Assembly (NCBI GenBank): GCA_024529925.1
Contig: JAFEUB010000909.1
Location: forward strand, 1,271,501 to 1,335,500
Source: Ophthalmolycus amberensis
Taxonomy: Eukaryota > Chordata > Actinopteri > Perciformes > Zoarcidae
Length of the DNA: 64,000 nt
Direction: 5' to 3'
Below the pieces are notes generated by a model that saw only the letters and a list, made by a program, of their open reading frames with translations, did not search any database and was not told the origin of the DNA. A program made the position numbers and the translations under genes. The stretch's first letter is position 1. Each line of letters begins with the position of its first letter. Below, in pieces: positions 48,190-59,775 of this stretch.

Positions 48190-48355
48190 GGCAGCAAGCC
48201 GGAGAGCAAAGGAGAGAGGCAAGGAGAGGAGAGAGAGGGGGAAAGAGAGGGAGAGGGGGAGAAAGTGAGAGAATGCAGGATGATGGGAGGAGGATGTGGA
48301 GGGGGAGGGAGAAACAGGCAGATAGAGAGAGAGCGAGAGAGAGATAGAGAGGCAT
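48190..48355. repeat. Purine (GA-rich) tract
   Basis: About 160 nt almost entirely G and A on the + strand, ending in GAGA/GATA repeats. It faces the pyrimidine tract at 48062-48125. Confidence 0.85.
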
Positions 48356-48856
48356 TGTAGAAGTGATGGTTCTCGTGGTCTCTGCATGCAAATAGCCTTT
48401 TGCTCCTCTCTCCCTCCCTCTGTATGAGTCACCTCCTGCCCTTCACTGCTTCATTAATACACATCTGTACCCCGGCACTCCCCTCCACCTCCTCTCTCCG
48501 CTCTCTTCTAGAGAGGAGGAAGAGAGAAACAGAAGAGTGGGGGAGGTGGTGGGGAGGGTGGGTGGCGGGGAGGCGCTCGACAGCAGCAGCACGCTGTTGG
48601 CAGGAGGAGAATGTGCCGGTAATTAGCCAGCACCGGTACAGACGAAAAAAAACCCAGGAAGGAGAAAGGAGAAGAAGAGGAAGGGAAAAAAGAGCAAAGC
48701 TCTGAAAACAAGCCTCCTGCCAGGCTAAACTCCCCAGAGGCGAGACCTGGACATGTCGGTGTGCAGTCTGGGAACAAAGGAAGAAGAGGAGAGCTGGGGA
48801 AAAGATGGGAGGCTGAAGAGTGGGCCCATGACAGCACCTGCAGAGATGGAGAATCT

Positions 48857-48859
<3 letters not shown>

Positions 48860-48889
<30 letters not shown>
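48860..48889. repeat. (GT)n microsatellite
   Basis: About 15 GT units. Confidence 0.95.
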
Positions 48890-48893
<4 letters not shown>

Positions 48894-49189
48894 CATGTCA
48901 GCATTATTTTCTTGTGATTGTGTTTGCCTCTCAGGGAAGGATGCCTTCAGATGCACAGATACACGATTCATCACCAGCATATCTATACTAGACTAGACGA
49001 GACTGTGGGGTAACAGCTATGTTTATTTGCCTTATTCGAAAGAATCTTCAAAATTACAAAGGCACTCTCCTGTCAAGAGAGAATCCCTCCAATGCTGATT
49101 GGTTGTCTGAATCTACTTCCATGCTCATCCTCAGCCAGGCTGCACGGCTTCAGATAGTTTGACAAGAAGCCACGGCAAGCCAAGGCTTA

Positions 49190-49560
49190 CAGATACAAGT
49201 TAATTTATAATTCATAATGATGATAATAATAATCATAATATTCTCCCCGGCAACATAGCTGTCAGACATGTTGCGAAGCAACATAAAAGTATATGAATAA
49301 TGATCTCTGGCGAAGGTGTTAATATTCCCTGCATTTACTTTACAGCAGCTTCAAACATGACTCAGCTAATCCTGCATCATTATTTATCATAACATGTATT
49401 AGGCACTTTTAGTCTTGATAATGCTGACACGGCAGACGGCCTCCCGGGGTCACAGGAGTGTGATTTCCCAAAATGATCTGAAATGAAAACGGCAAGTTAT
49501 TGCCCGATGTCGTTGAAGGTTAATGAACTTAAGTCTAATGAAGAGACTGTGACCTGTCCT
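49190..49560. promoter_or_regulatory. Candidate conserved non-coding element
   Basis: Complex non-coding block with TGACTCAGC (AP-1/MAF type, 49358-49366), TAATCC (OTX type, 49367-49372), and several ATTA/ATAAT cores. Regulatory role inferred; no transcript evidence. Confidence 0.35.
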
Positions 49561-49627
49561 TACTGATTAACTAAAAGCCTCGACATTTTACCAACAGTTT
49601 TTTTTATAAACAGAGCTTGAAAAATAA

Positions 49628-49685
49628 TTGAGCGAGAGAGAGAGATAGATAGAGAGTGAGAGATAGAGAGGGAGAGAGAGAGTGC
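49628..49685. repeat. GA/GATA simple repeat
   Basis: GAGA with interspersed GATA units. Confidence 0.9.
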
Positions 49686-50202
49686 TCTTGACCCTCGAGT
49701 CCTTTGCTAGCCTCATTCGTGAGAGAACTTGGTTCATTAAATGATGTGAGCGAGAGGTGTGGGTATAAGCACAGATCACACACTGAGAGTCTGTCCCTGT
49801 GTTTTTCTTCGGTTAAGTTGGTGTTTTTGCAGAAGAAAAAAAAAATGGTGGGTGGTGTCACTTCAGAAAAAAACTCTTTGTTAATTTTGCTCAGAACTCA
49901 GTGTTTAAAAAAAATGAAATAACGATAGCGTTAAAGTCTCTGCAAATGTGTTTCATGCACATTTGCAAAACTTGATAATAACACAAACGCTGTGTGTAGA
50001 ATATGTCAAGAATCACAGTTTAAAGACACTGAGCACACTCTGCTTTGCTGCTTCCTTGCTGTCATTGATGTGTGGTGGCCTCTCATGACTTGGCTGCGGA
50101 TCGATTTAGCCCCATGCACCTGAGAGCGTCAGGCTCGTCCAGCCGTGCAGAGCCCCGAGGGAGATTGACTGTGGTTTGACATGGTCCATGCTTCCCTCCA
50201 GC

Positions 50203-50290
50203 ACAGCAGCAGCAGCAGCAGCCAGCCAGCCAGCCAGCCGGACAGCCAGCCGGACAGCCAGCGGGACGGCCAGCGGGACGGCCAGCCTTC
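50203..50290. repeat. GCA run plus (CCAGC)/(GGACGGCCAGC) minisatellite
   Basis: (GCA)n at about 50205-50220, then gccagccagccagcc and five related copies of cagc(c/g)gga(c)(a/g)gc. All six frames are open through it because it is repetitive. Confidence 0.85.
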
Positions 50291-50649
50291 CCAACATCCC
50301 CACGCACCGCTTGAAGTGTCAGCCCAGTGTGCTCTACTGGGAGCTGGGCTTGGCAGTGCTGGTTACAGAGCTCAGATGGGGCCTTCTGCACAGGAGCCCC
50401 ATGAGGGCAGGTAGAAAGGATGACAGGGACAGGTGTGTTTATGTTCTACTTGTTGCCCCCCTCCCTCCCTCAGAGGCCAGGACAGATGCCCATGCCATTG
50501 ATTTTGGCACAGACGGGGAAACCAGACAAAAGGGAAAAAGGGGGACATTGAAGGGAGGGCAAGAAAAGAAAATGTGAAGTGATGGTATTAAAATTGATCT
50601 CATAAACTCTGCTCAATAAAAATCAATAGAGGATTCCTGTAGGATTCAG

Positions 50650-51010
50650 TTTGTGACACAAGCTTCCCTTCTAGGCCTGTGCATATGATTTCCATTGCTA
50701 ACATCCCCAGCCTTAGGCAAGAAACACGTTTCCAGGAAAATCCATTTTTCCCAATGCTCCCTGGGCAGTTTACATAGTCCCTCCCTTTTATCAGAGCCTT
50801 ATGGAAATTAAAATTACACCATGCTCTTAGAACAAGCAGTGTCTAGGTAGACAACTGAAGCAAAGTCAGGTCGCTTGGCTCAGCAGGTTGCAAGGCTTTG
50901 AGTAATCAGGGTTTGGGGATTTTAATTAGGACAATTAAGTCCTAATTACTATGTAAACACATTCTGCTGCCAAAACCCTAGACCCCTAGAGTGAGGCCTC
51001 TGTACCGTAG
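50650..51010. promoter_or_regulatory. Candidate conserved non-coding element with homeobox palindrome
   Basis: Complex non-coding block. A 10-bp perfect inverted repeat, TAATTAGGAC (50923-50932) and GTCCTAATTA (50939-50948) with spacer aattaa, places paired homeodomain-type sites in opposite orientation. Regulatory role is inferred. Confidence 0.4.
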
Positions 51011-53640
51011 CCTCCCATTCTGCTCCGCTGTATAAAGAACGGCACGGCCCCCATACTGTACGGTCCTAACAAGTTCACCATGCTTCAGGACAAAGATTCA
51101 TCAGCTCATATCTCAACAATATATTTTCACTTAGAGGCATATTTTTATGGTTCACAGAATTTGACCTCGTCACAAAATATGTCATATATTGTGGTTAAAG
51201 TCTTTTTGAACAACTTCTAGATTTTTAGAAATGGAATCATCCAGATTAAAATAATGTAATTGTTAAACAGTGCTGTTAAGTATCTATTCATACATTGAAT
51301 ATGTAGAGGGAGCATGTATTTCATGATTTTATATACTTTGTCTTTCATCCTACAGCCTTGAACACAGGCTAAAAAATGATGATCTTGATTCTTATGTGCA
51401 TTTATGCATCTTTAGTATTGTAGATGATTGCACGAGAACACAGGTGAATGATCGTGGACAAAAATCCAGATACATTATGTAGGTGAGTTTAGCAAAGCAT
51501 GAAATACAGTAACTGAGGGAATAGTAAAGTTACTGATTTGAAAACTAATTCTCAACACACCCTCTGACCAATACCAACTTGTAGCAACCATGCAAAAAAA
51601 AGAAAAGAAAAGATGACACTATACCCATGGTGGCTGCTGTTGAAAATAGAGGGGGAGTAAACAGACAGAGGCAGGAGACAGGACAGTGCCGGGTTGCTCT
51701 CCCATCAGTTCTGGAGGCTTAGAGGAGCTCCTTGGAGAGAGAGCAGGGAGGTGACAGGTCGTCAGGGTGCTGTCACTACTCAGGATCAGGATTCTTTGCA
51801 GCAGAAAAAGAAAAGTGGTGTGCTGCATGAGGTCAAAGAGCTACCATGAGCTGTTATACCTTGGGGGGGGGGGGGGCTTTTTACAACTTGTATATGCTGA
51901 TGATTTCCCTCCCTCGTTCTCCTCATCATTCTCATCATTTATCATTACCTTGTCCTTTTTGGCAGTAAGGCCTCAGTATGATGAGACTGTGGAATGTTGT
52001 TTGGTCCCTTATGTCCAGATAAATCTCCAAAAAAATTAATTTATGGAACATGCTACATGTCTAAAGTAATATAATGCGACATTTTAATTTCGATAAAATG
52101 TAATTTTCTACTGCTGATTGATGTTACATTGCATTTACATTCTAAACTTCTATAAAATAATGGTCTTGCCCAGGAAAATGTTAAGGAAAGCTGGAAGACA
52201 TTTGTTTTATCATTTGTTAGGAGCCAGTTTTTAGTACAGGAGAGATCCTGGCTGCCCTTCCACACCCTGCCCACCTCCAGTAGCACATAAGCGCCATAAT
52301 TGTCACGCCACTTCCCATTACACATGTCATTCCTCATGCCACGCTCCCATGCCCATGTGCCGAGCCAGCTGCTCAGAAGGGGCTGGAAACAGGGCACGGT
52401 GTCACTGTTTCCATGTATAGATGTCACTTGAACTTTGGTGATAAATGAACAAAAATCCAAAAATCCAAAAGTTTTTGGAAAAATACGGCCACATAAAAAT
52501 AACTATCATTGTTAAGAAGACACTTTCACATACATGATACGCCAGTATATATATAAGTAATTTATTGTGATTTATGTTACCAAATGTGTTTTTAAAATGT
52601 ATTAGGACTGGGATTTTTTTCACGTTATTTTAGTTGTGTAACAGAAGGTGTCTTTTCAAAATTTTGGAGTTCTCATTGTGAATGTAACTTCACAAAGTCA
52701 CATTTTTCCCCAGGTTTCTCACGGAAGAAAAATACAATCACGGTTGGTTCTCAGCCTTTGGGGAAAAAAAGTAGTGTTAAGTACATGAGGAATACATTTG
52801 AACAGCTTAATATTTGACAGCTTTTGTTCTGTCTCATTACCTTGGCAAATTCAAATCTAGGTCTGTAAAAGACTCCCTTCCTTTTGAGCGCATTGGCTCC
52901 CCATGATAGTATTTCCCTTGTGCACTGCCTTTATGTGAATAGCTGGACCTGACAACTCCTCCACCCCCACCTGCCACCACTTGGACAGAGCAGAAACTAT
53001 ATTCGGTAAATGAGGCAGCGAACGGAGGCCATGGTTGACTGGTCCTAAGGTGAAGGCGAAGGCTGTGTCCAGGGGAGCAGGAAGGAGGAACCAGAAGCTT
53101 TTCAAAATGAGAGTGTTTCACAGCCGTGATGATCTCACTTCCTGCTGGGCAGGTCTTGCGGAGCGACTTGTGATGTTGTTGCTACAGCTGAGAGGCCGGT
53201 CTCGAGTCCCTGGAGGAACAGGAGGTCTGTTATGTTATGTGGAGGTGATGAAACATGAAATATACACAGACACAGAAATGCATGCATGCATAATGCACAC
53301 ATTCATCAAGGTGGGACAGAAAGGAGGGCGTGAGGAAGCATAGAATAATATATATTTTAGTTTTTAATTACCACACATCATTTTGTATTATTCATTACAA
53401 AACTATAGAGGGATATTTAACCTTACCATCACCCAACATCCATCATTCTAACATTGTTTCTGAGTGTGTGTGTAGGTGTGTAGGTGTGTGTGTGTGTGTG
53501 CACGCATCTGGGGTTGAATGCACGTGGCTATAAACGTATGTCTGGTAGCTTTTAGAAGGAGAACTAAAGTAAACTGATGCAGTTGCATTTAATACAACCA
53601 CCGTTTGATTCCCAACTCGTTCAATAACACTGAATGTAAA
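51011..53640. other. Gene-poor region
   Basis: No exons recognised. A run of 14 G lies at 51863-51876 and a GT-rich patch at 53461-53505. Confidence 0.55.
53461..53505. repeat. GT-rich simple sequence
   Basis: GTGTGTAG/GTGT units, imperfect. Confidence 0.85.
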
Positions 53641-53679
53641 ACATTCATTATGACATCAATGAACACCCAAATAATGGCA

Positions 53680-53680
<1 letters not shown>

Positions 53681-53717
<37 letters not shown>

Positions 53718-54030
53718 TATATATATACATATTGCACATATGACCTTTTACGCCATATTACACTGATATTTTCATGGCATACTTTTTTTTTTACAATATT
53801 ATACATATATATTTAGAAGATATTTGCATAGGCTGATATTTCTAAGATATTTTTCAAGACTTTGATGACATACCATACTATGATATCTTATATGACATTT
53901 CTATGGCCTACTCTATTTTTACTTTTGATTACTTTTTTTCTGGCACATTATACTGTGAGTTTTTTTTCTGTTCCATGTTATGACAAACTACATTATTTCC
54001 TTTTATTGCATACTATGGTTACTGAACAAT
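53681..54030. repeat. (AT)n microsatellite and degenerate AT-rich repeat
   Basis: (AT)n about 53683-53730, then AT-rich sequence in which gatattt, catactatga and similar words recur (cataccatactatgatatc, ccttttattgcatactatgg). Looks like a decayed tandem repeat. Confidence 0.6.
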
Positions 54031-55289
54031 CACCAACGTATCAAGACAATATTGTGCTTTACCGGTGGTTCCTTACCCTGAGTTCATCTATCATCCTCTA
54101 CTGCTGCTCCTCCAGCACTTCCTGGAGGACTGAGACACACAAAAAAAAAACACATTACAGACACACAATCGTTCAAATATAAAAAGTAATTTGACTGTTG
54201 CAGTTTCAAGTTGTTTACAGACGGTCGTATTTTTCATGTCCATCTCTCCTCACCTTGATGTCCTCATCTCCATCCAGTCCGCTGCTCCTCCCCCAACACC
54301 TTGTATCTTTTCACTTCGAACAGACAAAGAAGATAAATGAGCTCCTTAATAGGCTGTAATGTCAGCTTCATGTATTCTGTAGTTCTGGAGAGAGATAATG
54401 ATATCTATTGGGAAGTGTAAATCACACTGAAAGATATCTGAATGTTAACGTCTATTGCAGACCATATCTTATAATGTCATGATATCTTTTAGTTCATAAC
54501 TTAACTTAAGAGGCCAATGAATTTAAAATATTTCGCACACTTATAGTATTCAACAGCATTTAACATAACACGGCTGGTAATGACAAAAAATATCCTACGA
54601 TTAGAATCAAGCTTTCACGACGGTGTGTTTTTAGCAAACGCTGAATTACCTATTGTGACATTGGCTTCCAACATCTGCCTACCATTGTAGGCATAGTGGT
54701 AATGACATTTAAAAAAGAGAAATTGGCTACAATGTTTATTTTACCCCCTGATCACAAATCCCTGGAAGAACATATTTCAAAAGCCCAAACTCTTGTTTGC
54801 TGTAGTAGTATTATGTGTGATTTGAATTAACATCTCGGATTCAATTTCTACTTTTGCTTTTCTATTGTAGAATAAATGGAGTATGGAAAGGAGAATAACT
54901 TGATAAGAATTTTAAAAATAATTGTCAAAAGTGGAAACAGTATCTATTATAGAGGAGCTACAGTGGAGCTAATGTGTCTAGTTGAACATTGTAAGAGGAG
55001 AGACACATTGCAATCTTGAGCTTTATGGGGTTTAATGGAGTTTAAAAAAATAATTTTTATATTTCTCAATAGCCATATAAATGTGACATAATAGCGATAA
55101 AAAAATGTTTATTTGTGTAGTTAGTTCTAGTTTTATAATAAATACATATTTTGGTATTCATATTTCTTTGAATACACCAGTTTTTTTACTCTGCACTTTT
55201 TTGGGCATGAGGTGAACCAATATATTCATAAATGTGATCACTTTTTGCTCATATTTTTGTTATGACCATGTTTTGTACTACCTTGGGAA
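54031..55289. other. Gene-poor, AT-rich region
   Basis: No coding exons, RNA genes or recognised repeats. Confidence 0.5.
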
Positions 55290-55545
55290 AGACCCCTGTC
55301 CTTGGGCAAGATACTGAACCCCACATTGCTTTTAATGGCTGCTCCATCAGTCTGTGATTTTGTTTGTAAATGAGCATTTCGATTAGATCCTGATGGGCAT
55401 GTTGGCACCTTGCTTCGCAGCCTCTGCCATGATTGTATGAATGTGTGTGTGAATGGGTAAATTATGACATGTAGTGTAAAGAGCTTTGAGTGGTCAGAGG
55501 ACAAGAGAGGTGCTATATAAATGCAAGTTAATTTACCAATAACTA
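55290..55545 (+). mobile_element. Teleost interspersed repeat, near full copy
   Basis: Carries phrases known from a widespread fish repeat: ccttgggcaagatactgaac, gttggcaccttgc, tgtgtgaatgggtaaat, tgtaaagagctttgagtggt, and gctatataaatgcaagtt. A fragment of its end is at 25815-25845. A run of 16 C follows at 55554-55569. Confidence 0.6.
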
Positions 55546-55569
55546 ATAACTGTCCCCCCCCCCCCCCCC

Positions 55570-57539
55570 TCACCTTTGAACTCAAAGTTCCACCATTTAG
55601 TGTTTGAGCAAAAACAAGTCACTTTGATGTTGAAATCATCCTCAGGCAGTACAGTTCGAAGACAGCAATAGCAAATGGGCAGTGTGTGGTCGTGTGGTTA
55701 ACTTTATTCTCTCATTTTCATGTAGTTCCATTTGTTTTTGATTTTTAAGTAATGTCATGTAGCAGAAACTGGCTTTGGTAAGGGGGGAGGTTTTAAGTAT
55801 TTATGCAATTGAATATTTATTCAAAGTCTGTGTTTTATTAGGCAGAAACAGCAACGTTTCATTGATTTGAGATGAGGCCAAATCGTTGCGCCCATTTGTT
55901 GTATCTTTAGTGCTTTATGGCTATAAGAGCGATTATTCTGCAGATCAGTAGTCATGTTGGTTTGGTTTAGCAGCAAAGATCATCCTCGGGATATACAGGC
56001 CTTTTGTGTACATCGTGTTGATTTAATTCTTGCTCAGAAATGTTCTGTTAAATTCAATATACAGTATTGTTCAAACAGGAGTGGGCTGCCAACACCCCTG
56101 CAGCTGGACATAAACTTTTATTCATCTGAATAATCATCTATGAATCGTGGTTCATAAAACAAATTGTCATTGTTAAAGACATAAAGACATTTTGCGAGCA
56201 GCAGAGAGATTGTGGAGTAGTTGAAAAGGAGGAGATGCCGTCGCCTTGTGTGCAGAGCCTTTCCTGTGATGCTTCCTCTTTTACGGTCTGACCTTTCTCT
56301 TAATTGGCTGACATGTCTTTACACTGAGATTCTGTTGGTCTCCCAGCCAAGTAATTTCTCCCCCTCTTCCAGCTAAAGCGTCTCCCTCTGACCCATAAAT
56401 TGGAAGTGCTTTAACCTTTCCTGAGTGTTCCCTTTATAGTGCTCTCTTCATTCTTTTATCATGCAGATGAGATGGCTTTTCAAATTTTAAAAAGTGACTG
56501 GTATCACTCACACCTGCTTTTTATTAAAAAAATGTTGTCCTCAAATTTGTGTTCTAAGACGCACAAGAGCACATAAAAACTGACAGAAATGATATTTATT
56601 CTCTCACTACAGTTAATCTCTTTAAAACTGAAAATAACATGACTGTATAAAGAAGCATATGATGCGTTGCAGTGCCTGTGTTATTGCAGATATTGCCAAA
56701 AAATAAATAATCTCCTCATTATCAGTAATCCCTAATTCACCTAAATCAGCAGGCATGTATACTGTTAATCACAAAGATGCTTAAAACAATCATTATCAGA
56801 AATGATGGCCTAGCTTGCTTATTTCATTCAGTTATCTATAAAAGCCATAACAAGTGCATTAATCAACTGTCTATTACGCTAAACAAGGTTCATAATATAT
56901 CTATGAAAGTGAATGTGTGTGCTCGGGGTGTAATATACTTGATGTATTGATATGTTTATTTCTATTTATTTCAAGACCTCATCCTGCGACTCTGACCCTG
57001 AAATCAATACCTTAATTTATGGTCCACCACCTTCAATCAATTCTGCCCCCGTCTCCTCTCAACGATGGACTGCCTCTGACTGGACACATGTAAGCAGAGC
57101 TCCAGCAGCTCTGACTCTTTTTTTCTTCTGCTGGCTGCCTTCTGTGTCGTTGTGCAGTGGGAGGTTAATGGTCACTCAAATCTAGATTGGCTGCCGGTCA
57201 TCATCCTGCAGCTTTCCCCGGCACGCTTTGCTCTCCTGCCCTCCTTTCTCGGCATCCTCCTTCGGCTTTCACCTCCCTGTTCCGCTCGTGACTGGCAGCT
57301 ATATGGATCTGATGCATGATCAACAAAGCACACAGCCAACAGCAGACTGAGAGAAGCACATGCCAAACAAATGAAAATGGCTCTTAGTTCTGTCTTGAGC
57401 TTCTTCTCTTTCAATACTGCGCTCTCTGTCTCACCATCTCTGGCGTATCGATCTGCAGAAATGTATAGTCTCATTCCTGTGAAACATATATGCTGTGTAC
57501 ATATAGATATGGTGTGGCACCCCTTTCACCACAGTACAA
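55570..57539. other. Gene-poor region
   Basis: No exons. The block at about 56220-56510 is complex and might be regulatory; nothing specific can be said about it. Confidence 0.5.
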
Positions 57540-57960
57540 AATTGTCTTCCTGTTAAGAACATCGCCTGGGCCTGGCGAGGGAGATTTAGCCATTCAGCCC
57601 GGTCACCTCCTTTTAGAAAAGCATAAGGTTGAGGAAAGCCAGGAGGTTTTGCTCTTCTTAAAAAGCATGCATGAGCTGGCAGTATTGCTCAAACAGCCCT
57701 TTGCCTCCTCTGGATTTATTAGCCAATTTCCGCTACCATTGTCTTTCACTTCAATCTCAGAAGTGAGGGTGCACCGGGCAAAATATAGGGCTGCAATCAT
57801 CCAAGTGTGCGGCGACAAAACCTCCAGCGCTCGCACCTGGAACTCAATAGATATTCATGAACATTCTCGTATTTAGAGAAGGAAATAACTTAATACCGAC
57901 AGTGTCGATGGAATAATAGCCATTTCCTGCCTGACTTGCAGCCCTTCAGAAAATGAGATT
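57540..57960. promoter_or_regulatory. Candidate conserved non-coding element
   Basis: Repeat-free complex block. The open frames on both strands show no recognisable protein and have no splice-consistent partners. Composition resembles conserved non-coding DNA; inference only. Confidence 0.3.
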
Positions 57961-59394
57961 GCACTGGCCGTCATTTTTCTTGTCTGCTGGGTGTTTCCAC
58001 GCAGAGGTCTATGGCTGCAGCTATGCTCCCTGCATTGGCAATGAGGTGCACATAAAGAGAGGTGAAAGAAACAGGGAGGGAGAGAGAGGACGAGCGAGAC
58101 ACAGAGAGAGAGAGAGGGACCAAGTGAGATCGGCTGACTTCAACAGGAGACAGAGGATTTGTTTTCAGATTTCACCATCAATGAAAATGGAGGTTAAATA
58201 GGAACTAAAACATTAAATTGAACAGAATCACAATGTGTATCATTTTCTAAATCGCCAACTTGGTGTTTCTTATCCTACCCTGGTTTCCTGATTTAAAAGA
58301 CCTTCCTGGATTTAGTGTAAACAGGACACAACTTGACCAAGTGATGCTGCCCTCTGGCTGAGCCAAGTTATATATTTCATTCATTCCATGAATAAGATTG
58401 ATTACATCTGTGAGGGAACAAGAGTGTCCAATAAGGAAGAGAGACAAAAAAGAGATTGAGGAAAAGAAGATAGAAAAGGGAATTGAGTGACGCGAAAGGA
58501 TGCCTGACCTGAGAAACAAAGGAATCTTTCAAACTATTCCTTACCATTACTGGGCCTGTCACCATTCCCCAACCACCGGTCTTATAAATTAACCATCTCA
58601 CAGAGGAGCTCAAGCTGCAAACCCTCTCTCTCCTCTACAATTAGGTTTCTTCTCTTTGTAAGCCTTCCTTATCTCTTTGCTTTTACTCAGGTCTTCATCA
58701 GCACCAACATATATCACGATTTTCCTTTTCGTTCCATTCGCATTCAGGCCTTCATCCTCACGAGTGCACAGCATTAATCATGAGTTAGAGATGGTCTGTT
58801 TCAGATACTAGTAAGGCTTGTTGCTACAAGTGCCATCATGGAAAATCCATAAGTAAATTTGGAGCTATAAGAAATGAAAACACTCACCAAGACAATGCAT
58901 TTTGAAATTGTTCGACTAAATCCAGACTTTTTTATATAAAAGTTCATCTTGGCCTGTCATGTCAACCTTTAGCGTTCTCTGCTGCTGAGCGACTGTAAAA
59001 ACAACTTTTAGTGCTGCATAAAAAGATTGCACTATTGAACACATCGCTCTCATTCCCTTTGTGCCTGTTGGATCCAAGAATGGGCGTCTGAGCTTTAGCC
59101 ATTTCAGTGTGTCTCTTTGCTGGGCACACATACAGCAGTCGGAGGAGCAAATTCTTGCTATTTTTGACTGAGTTGAAAGACTCCTCTGTGTGGGAATTGC
59201 TTTTTGAGAAGGAGAGAAAAGGTGTCTGTGTGATTTTGTGTGGGATAATAGTATGAATTTGCGCTGCAGAGAGAGATTTATCTATCGAGAGTTCAGAGTT
59301 GCAATCAAAAGGGTAGAGACAGTGAACAAGTGTGGGGGAGTGGTGGTAGGATTCAGGGAGTTGGAAGGAGGATGTGGGGGGGCAGGGTGTGCAG
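57961..59394. other. Gene-poor region
   Basis: GA simple repeat at about 58070-58120. No gene recognised. Confidence 0.5.
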
Positions 59395-59775
59395 GAGTGT
59401 TTAAATTAATTTGATCTTGGATGCCTAAGAGACATGGCCGGTGTGAGCGAGCCACGCACCCGGACAGAGACCTGAGCAGATTGCACCGCTGCTTTGTATT
59501 CCAAATTAATTGGCCTCTGAAGATCGCCCTCCGCCCCTCACAACACTACTGATGCACATTTTCCTCCCCTCAATTAAAAGTGTGTACCCCACACGCAGCC
59601 CTCTCCCCTTATTCACAATGGCTTCTCACCCTCCTTGTTACCGAGAATAAACTGGGCCTCCACATCAGGGCTTAGCAGGACTGTGGGGGGAAAGAACAAT
59701 TAAAGGCAGGAGGACTTATACAATACATCAGCCTGAGTGTGTAGTGATTGTCATTAATTACACTTGAAAGATTAA
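59395..59775. promoter_or_regulatory. Candidate conserved non-coding element
   Basis: Complex block with AATTAATTGG (59504-59513), a further CAATTAAA (about 59571) and TAATTA (59755-59760), typical homeodomain-type cores. Role inferred. Confidence 0.35.

Noticed and set aside
47933..48432. ORFs of 111 and 152 codons on both strands with His-Thr or Val-Cys repeats
   Set aside because: Translations of the CA microsatellite and GA tract.
48429..48980. 183-codon - strand ORF
   Set aside because: Low-complexity (Leu/Ser/Pro, HTHT) from the pyrimidine tracts and GT array, with no domain.
50176..50577. 133-codon ORF with SRTASGTAS repeats
   Set aside because: Frame through the CCAGC minisatellite, also open in other frames.
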